Source of the DNA: Paracoccus tegillarcae | GTDB taxonomy: Bacteria > Pseudomonadota > Alphaproteobacteria > Rhodobacterales > Rhodobacteraceae | DNA: 64,000 nt | Direction: 5' to 3' | NCBI RefSeq assembly: GCF_002847305.1 | Contig: NZ_CP025408.1 | Span: forward strand, 2,997,001 to 3,061,000 | In this document: positions 59,845-64,000 of the stretch, in pieces | Layout of the letters: each line of letters opens with the position of its first letter | Position numbering within the stretch: position 1 is the first letter of the stretch | The notes under the pieces: model-generated | The model's input: the letters and a program-made list of their open reading frames with translations, nothing else | What the model was told of the DNA's origin: nothing | Databases searched by the model: none | Made by a program: the position numbers and the translations under genes

Positions 59845-60480
59845 ATGACAATTTCCAAAACTGGGCGCTTTATCGCGCTGGCTGTGCTTGGCGCAGCGGT
59901 CGCCATGCCGGTGGCCGGGCCTGTCCATGCCGAGGGGCTGAGGCTGTCAGGGTCATCGTCGAAATCGCGGGCTGAACAATTCGCGCGCCAGACAAGGCTG
60001 ATGGATTCGCGACTTGCCGGCCAGTATCAGCAATCGGCCCGGCTGCAGCCCGGCGCGAACAACAAATCGGTCGTCACGATTGAATTGTCGCCGAACATCC
60101 CTGCCTATCGCGGCAAAAAGACGACATACATGCCCCATGCGCAGGCTGCGGCCCGCAAATACGGCATCCCCGAAAACCTGTTCCTGAGGCTGGTGCAACA
60201 GGAAAGCGGCTGGAATCCTTCGGCCCGTTCGCACAAGGGCGCCATGGGTCTGGCGCAGTTGATGCCCGGAACCGCGGCCAATCTGGGTGTCAACCCGCGT
60301 GATCCGGTGCAGAACCTCGAGGGCGGGGCGCGTTACCTGCGGATGATGTACAACCAGTTCGGCGATTGGCGTCTGGCGCTGGCGGCCTACAACGCAGGCC
60401 CGGGCGCTGTGGCCAAGTATCGCGGCATCCCGCCTTACCGCGAGACGCGCAATTACGTGCGGATCATCGCGGGCAGCTGA
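59845..60480 (+). CDS. Lytic transglycosylase (SLT domain), secreted
   Basis: A 211-residue periplasmic enzyme that cuts the glycan strands of peptidoglycan. A signal peptide ends near [10 protein letters not shown]. The SLT domain starts near residue 100: [19 protein letters not shown] has the catalytic Glu, then [18 protein letters not shown] and [19 protein letters not shown], the complete GLMQ- and AYNAGP-type signature. It is followed by a strong terminator at 60501-60532. Confidence 0.93.
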   Translation: MTISKTGRFIALAVLGAAVAMPVAGPVHAEGLRLSGSSSKSRAEQFARQTRLMDSRLAGQYQQSARLQPGANNKSVVTIELSPNIPAYRGKKTTYMPHAQAAARKYGIPENLFLRLVQQESGWNPSARSHKGAMGLAQLMPGTAANLGVNPRDPVQNLEGGARYLRMMYNQFGDWRLALAAYNAGPGAVAKYRGIPPYRETRNYVRIIAGS

Positions 60481-60500
60481 GCGGCTGCAAACCCGATCCG

Positions 60501-60532
60501 AAAGGCGCCGTCGCTCGACTGGCGCCTTTTTT
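60501..60532. terminator. Intrinsic terminator, usable from both sides
   Basis: AAAGGCGCC (60501-60509) pairs with GGCGCCTTT (60521-60529), and six T follow on the plus strand. It ends the transglycosylase gene. On the minus strand it lies beyond the ubiH-type gene and also has TTT after the stem. Confidence 0.85.
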
Positions 60533-60619
60533 CATGCGCGCCGTGCGGCCTCGGAACGGATGGGTTTGCTGTGACCCGCAGGCATTCAGCGGCGTGACAA
60601 ACGCCAATGCGGGCCGGCG

Positions 60620-61819
60620 TCAACGGCCGCCCATGCCGCCACGCATCAGCAGGCGGCGCAGGGGCGCGATCCCATGCAAAAGGCCCAGCCCTGCAGCGCG
60701 CATGTCCTGAAGGGGTCTGCTGCCGGCCATGCTGGCGCGGTTCAGCGTGTCGATGCCCATCAGCCGCGTCATCGCCTCGGGTCGGCGCGCGCGGTTATAG
60801 GCCGCCAGCGCCTGACGATTGCCCGGATCATCCGCCGACAGGTCAACCAGCGCGGCCAGATCGGCCAGGCTCATGTTCAGCCCCTGCGCACCGATGGGCG
60901 GCACGACATGCGCGGCCTCTGCCACCAGCGCGACCCGTGGGGCATCGAAACGGTCCGCGATCTGACTGATGATCGGCCAGACGCTCAGGCGCGTGACCGG
61001 GGTCAGCCAGCCCAGCATTCCGGCCGAGCGCTGGTTCAGCGCTTGGGCGAAATCCGCGTCGGGCAGGGCGGCGAGCCGGGCGATTTCCGGGCCGCGATCC
61101 ATCCAGACGATGGCCGAACAGGGCAACCCGTCCCGGTCGGGCAGCGGGACCAGCGTGAAGGGGCCGCCGCTGCGATGCACCTCGGTCGAGACATTGTTGT
61201 GCGGCAATTCATGGGTCACCGCAAAGGCCAGCGCCTTCTGGCCATAGCGAAAACGCCGCACCCCGATGCCCAGTGCCTGCCGCACCGGGCTATTGCGCCC
61301 ATCGGCGGCGACCACCAGCCGGGCGCGAACCCGCGTGCCGTCGCCAAGCGTCACAAAGGCCGCATCGTCACGCGCGATCAGGCCGGCGGTGCCGGTGCCG
61401 GTCAACAGCCGCACGCCCGCCAGATCATCCAGCAGCGCCATAACCTCGCGCCGGATCAGCCAGTTGGGCAAGTTCCAGCCAAAGGGCTGGTCGTCGCGCA
61501 GATCGCTGGCATCGAAATCGCGGATCAGTCGCGCGCGTGGTTCGGCCCCGCCCGCATCGACGATGCGCATCACCCGCAGCGGCGTCGCATGGGGTGCCAG
61601 CAATGGCCACAGACCGATCCGGTCCAGAAACTCGACCGAAGGGGTCAAAAAGGCGGTGCTGCGCAGATCGGCGCCGGCATCTGTCTCGGTTGTCACCGGC
61701 GGCGTCGGATCAACGCATAGCACTTGGTATCCCTGCAGACCAAAGGCCGCAGCCGCGATCAGGCCAGCAGGCCCGCCGCCCGATATCAGGATATCGACCT
61801 GCTGATCTGCCGCACTCAT
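60620..61819 (-). CDS. UbiH/UbiF-type FAD-dependent ubiquinone hydroxylase
   Basis: A 399-residue flavoprotein monooxygenase of ubiquinone synthesis. The dinucleotide motif is ILISGGGPAGLIAAAAFG near residue 10. RARLVVAADGRNSPVRQALG near 165 is the DG motif, and HVVPPIGAQGLNMSLADLAA near 300 the GD-like FAD-ribityl site, in which the acidic residue is replaced, since the sequence reads HVVPPIGAQG. Which ring position it hydroxylates cannot be told. Its start overlaps the nucleotidase stop by four bases. Confidence 0.88.
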   Translation of the reverse strand: MSAADQQVDILISGGGPAGLIAAAAFGLQGYQVLCVDPTPPVTTETDAGADLRSTAFLTPSVEFLDRIGLWPLLAPHATPLRVMRIVDAGGAEPRARLIRDFDASDLRDDQPFGWNLPNWLIRREVMALLDDLAGVRLLTGTGTAGLIARDDAAFVTLGDGTRVRARLVVAADGRNSPVRQALGIGVRRFRYGQKALAFAVTHELPHNNVSTEVHRSGGPFTLVPLPDRDGLPCSAIVWMDRGPEIARLAALPDADFAQALNQRSAGMLGWLTPVTRLSVWPIISQIADRFDAPRVALVAEAAHVVPPIGAQGLNMSLADLAALVDLSADDPGNRQALAAYNRARRPEAMTRLMGIDTLNRASMAGSRPLQDMRAAGLGLLHGIAPLRRLLMRGGMGGR

Positions 61820-62478
61820 CCCAACCCCCGCAGAAATGCCGTCAGATCGTCGGTGCGATGCTGGACATGGGCACCATGCTGGTGGTCATGGGCCAGTTCG
61901 TCAGGCCCATGCCGGCCATTGCCGACCAGCACGGTGCGCATTCCCAGATCATGCGGCACCTGCAGATTGCGGGGATCATCCTCGAAAAAGGCAGCACGCG
62001 CCGGGTCGAAGGCCTCGGCCTCGATCACGGTCGCATAGGCGCGCGGGTCGGGTTTGGGGTGGAAATCCACCTCTTCGACACCCCAGATCGCGTCGAACAG
62101 CATCAGGCCGCGCCGGTCCAGCACGCGGATCGCATAGGCGCGGTCGGCATTCGTGTGCACGATCTTGCGGCCGGGCAGGGCGCGGATTGCCTCGGCCAGT
62201 GCGGGGTCGGGCTGCAGCGCGGAAAAGTCGATGTCATGCACATCGGCCAGATAGGGGCCGGGTTGAATGCCGTGTTCGGACATCAGCCCGGCCAGGGTGG
62301 TGCCGTGGTTGCGCCAGTAATCATCGCGCAGCCGTGCCGCCTGTTCCTTTGAGACGCCCAATTGGCGGGTGACGTAATCCGTCATCCGCTGCTCGATCTG
62401 CGCAAACAGCGCGACCGAAGGGTCATAAAGCGTGTTGTCCAGATCAAAGATCCAGGTGTCGACATCTGCAAAACTCAT
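61816..62478 (-). CDS. HAD-family pyrimidine 5'-nucleotidase
   Basis: A 220-residue HAD phosphatase of the YjjG/SDT1-like type. Motif I is WIFDLDNTLYDPSVALF near residue 10 with both catalytic Asp, motif II KIVHTNADRAYAIRVLDRRG near 105, motif III Lys in VDFHPKPDPRAY near 143 and motif IV FFEDDPRNLQ near 165. It probably dephosphorylates pyrimidine nucleotides. ATG at 62478; it is divergent from the GntR gene. Confidence 0.9.
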   Translation of the reverse strand: MSFADVDTWIFDLDNTLYDPSVALFAQIEQRMTDYVTRQLGVSKEQAARLRDDYWRNHGTTLAGLMSEHGIQPGPYLADVHDIDFSALQPDPALAEAIRALPGRKIVHTNADRAYAIRVLDRRGLMLFDAIWGVEEVDFHPKPDPRAYATVIEAEAFDPARAAFFEDDPRNLQVPHDLGMRTVLVGNGRHGPDELAHDHQHGAHVQHRTDDLTAFLRGLG

Positions 62479-62544
62479 GACACATGGCATAGCCCGCGCG
62501 ATCAGCGCTTGCAATTACGTCCGGTGCGGCCGATTTTCGCAGGC

Positions 62545-63168
62545 ATGAAGGATGCTTACTCGATGATCCTCTCGGCCATTGATGCCGGGGTCTATCAACC
62601 TGGTGACCGGCTGGTCGAATCAGAGCTGGCCGAGCGCTTTGGCGTTTCGCGCACGCCGATCCGCGAGGCGCTGCAGCGGTTGGAAACGCAGGCCATGCTG
62701 TCACGCGACGGGCGCAGCCTGATCGTCGCGACGCTGGATCACACCCAACTGGCCGAGCTGTATATCGTGCGCGCCGAGTTGGAGGCGCTGGCCGCGAGGC
62801 TGGCCGCGCGCCATGCCACACCCGAAGAGGTTCGGGTGATGGCCCAGATGGTCGCGGATGATCGCAAACACCTGAACGAGCCGCGCCTGCTTGCCCGCAC
62901 CAACCGGCGGTTTCACCACCAGATCCATCTGGCCTCGCACAACCGTTATCTGGTGCAGCAACTCGATCTGGTGCATCGCAGCATGGCGCTGATGGCGCGC
63001 ACCTCGCTGGCAGCCGAGGGCCGAGGTGCGGTGGCGCTGGACGAACATCAGGACATCGTCGATGCCATTGGCGCCGGCGATGCGCAACGCGCCGACAAGG
63101 CGCTGCGCCACCATATCTCGATGGCTTGGGAAACGCGCCTGAAACAGGACGCCGCCGCCGATGTCTGA
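62545..63168 (+). CDS. GntR family regulator (FCD domain)
   Basis: A 207-residue regulator. The winged helix is IDAGVYQPGDRLVESELAER with FGVSRTPIREALQRLETQAM near residues 35-65, the standard GntR motif. The FCD ligand domain carries YIVRAELEALAARLAARHAT, NRRFHHQIHLASHNRYL and HQDIVDAIGAGDAQRADKAL, with His residues for a metal. ATG at 62545 (GCATGAAGG). Ligand unknown. The next gene overlaps it by eight bases, so it may control that gene and the glycosylase. Confidence 0.9.
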   Translation: MKDAYSMILSAIDAGVYQPGDRLVESELAERFGVSRTPIREALQRLETQAMLSRDGRSLIVATLDHTQLAELYIVRAELEALAARLAARHATPEEVRVMAQMVADDRKHLNEPRLLARTNRRFHHQIHLASHNRYLVQQLDLVHRSMALMARTSLAAEGRGAVALDEHQDIVDAIGAGDAQRADKALRHHISMAWETRLKQDAAADV

Positions 63169-63466
63169 ACCTGTCCCTGGCCTCGACGAGGCTGATCCCA
63201 AGCATCTGATCCGCGAAAGCTTTCGCATCGACGGGATCACGGCCGAGGAATGCCGGTCGATCTTTGTCGATTGGGCCCTGTCGCTGCCCGCTACTCTGGA
63301 ACCCTCACAGGCGGCCCGCGTACTGCTGGATCATTATGCGCCCCTCGCCCGGGCGTCGGGGGGCGCGGCGCATCCGATGGTGCAGATGCTGGTCGAGGGT
63401 GCCCGCAACCCGGCGGATAATCCACCACGACGACGCGGTGGGCGCGCCGGGCGCTTTTCGCGGTGA
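63161..63466 (+). CDS. Hypothetical protein between gntR and alkA genes
   Basis: A 101-residue protein, PGLDEADPKHLIRESFRID then GITAEECRSIFVDWALSLPA, LLDHYAPLARASGGAAHPMV and a basic tail RRRGGRAGRFSR. It looks helical, without signal or membrane segment. Its ATG lies inside the end of the GntR gene, and its stop overlaps the GTG of the glycosylase gene (GTGA), so all three are coupled. No family recognised. The coupling hints at a role with the glycosylase. Confidence 0.75.
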   Translation: MSEPVPGLDEADPKHLIRESFRIDGITAEECRSIFVDWALSLPATLEPSQAARVLLDHYAPLARASGGAAHPMVQMLVEGARNPADNPPRRRGGRAGRFSR

Positions 63467-64000
63467 GGCTGATCACGTCGGACGAGGATCTGGCCGAGGG
63501 TGCGGCGCATCTGGCGCGCGTCTGCCCGGTCTGGGCGCGTGTATTGCCCGAACTGGGGCCTTTGCCGCTGCAGCGGCGGGCGGACGGGTTCAGCGCGATC
63601 ATGGATGCCATCGTGTCGCAGCAAATATCGACGCAGGCCGCAGCGGCGATATCGGCGCGTATGGTCGCAGCCGGTCTGAATGATGCCGCAAGGATTGCCG
63701 CTGCTGATGATGAAACCCTGCGCGCCTGCGGGTTATCGCGCCCCAAGATCCGTTATCTGCGCGCCATTGCGCAGGCCGGGGTGGATTGGGACGGATTGCG
63801 CGCCATGCCCGATGCTCAGGCAATTGCCGCGCTGGTTGCCTTGCCGGGCATCGGCGAGTGGACGGCAGAGATCTATCTGAAATTCGCGCTTGGCCGCGCC
63901 GATGTCATTGCCGCAGGCGATCTGGCGCTGCAAGAGGCCGCGCATGTCATGTATGATCTGCCCGAACGTCCCAGCCCGGCTGCCTTGCGCCAGTTGGCCG
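63463..64000 (+). CDS. DNA-3-methyladenine glycosylase II (AlkA-type), N-terminal part
   Basis: The first 179 residues of a helix-hairpin-helix DNA glycosylase that removes alkylated purines; the gene leaves the window on the right. FSAIMDAIVSQQISTQAAA near residue 47 is the family helix, LPGIGEWTAEIYLKFALG near 128 the HhH motif and VIAAGDLALQEAA the catalytic-Asp segment near 151, intact. The GTG start at 63463 overlaps the upstream stop; a later start would cut the fold. Confidence 0.9.
   Translation, partial: MRLITSDEDLAEGAAHLARVCPVWARVLPELGPLPLQRRADGFSAIMDAIVSQQISTQAAAAISARMVAAGLNDAARIAAADDETLRACGLSRPKIRYLRAIAQAGVDWDGLRAMPDAQAIAALVALPGIGEWTAEIYLKFALGRADVIAAGDLALQEAAHVMYDLPERPSPAALRQLA

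Overview
The window looks like core chromosome of a GC-rich alphaproteobacterium of the Rhodobacteraceae, most likely Paracoccus or a close relative. The evidence is the high-GC codon use, the rpoZ-rsh gene order, a ureDA-hupE-BCEFG cluster beside urtABCDE with a long UrtB, the Rhodobacteraceae-type small DUF genes (DUF1467, DUF2062, DUF817) and lysine-tipped shared motifs in the housekeeping proteins. Genes are dense on both strands. I see no rRNA, tRNA, CRISPR array, complete insertion sequence or prophage.

Left part (1-16.7 kb): an amino-acid carrier gene cut by the window edge and uspA, facing leuA. leuA is preceded by a short leucine-rich leader ORF that overlaps nested RNA stems, so it is probably attenuated. 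A broken glycosyltransferase gene lies between leuA and the rod-shape operon mreB-mreC-mreD-mrdA-rodA, which ends with a 2-hydroxyacid dehydrogenase. On the other strand come folK, rpoZ, rsh and a DUF2062 gene. A NYN-domain gene is followed by a deletion scar holding the 3' ends of two lost divergent genes, then a secreted sugar dehydrogenase.

Middle part (16.7-35 kb): ispH, an AT-rich sulfotransferase that looks acquired, a GST, rnhA, a TRIC-type channel, VOC and truncated haemoglobin genes, methylmalonyl-CoA epimerase, several small membrane and hypothetical genes, an ArsR-type regulator with an operator inside its promoter and a tiny lipoprotein gene behind it, an M48 protease lipoprotein, ilvB-ilvH (branched-chain amino acids, which works with leuA), bpt, glnE, and the dnaX-ybaB-recR replication/repair operon.

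Urea region (35-46.8 kb): eleven kilobases on the minus strand hold ureD-A-hupE-B-C-E-F-G followed by urtA-B-C-D-E. Together they import urea by an ABC transporter, supply nickel through HupE/UreJ and the UreDEFG chaperones, and hydrolyse urea to ammonia. glnE nearby is also a nitrogen-control gene.

Right part (46.8-64 kb): a 600-base AT-rich gap, lepA, a tryptophan-striped 58-residue protein, a secreted DUF7282-like protein, a small lipoprotein, an alpha/beta hydrolase, DUF817, glyA, a ClC-type channel, nadK, prfC, a leucine-type dehydrogenase, ssb, a lytic transglycosylase, a ubiquinone hydroxylase, a HAD nucleotidase, and a GntR regulator followed by an unknown gene and an alkA-type glycosylase cut by the right edge.

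The most interesting signals are small: the leuA leader, the hairpin just before ilvB, the ArsR/lipoprotein pair with an apparently leaderless promoter, a repeated intergenic element that supplies start codons at ilvH and ureE, and the Trp-striped micro-protein. I did not find a clear new multi-gene defence or metabolic system.
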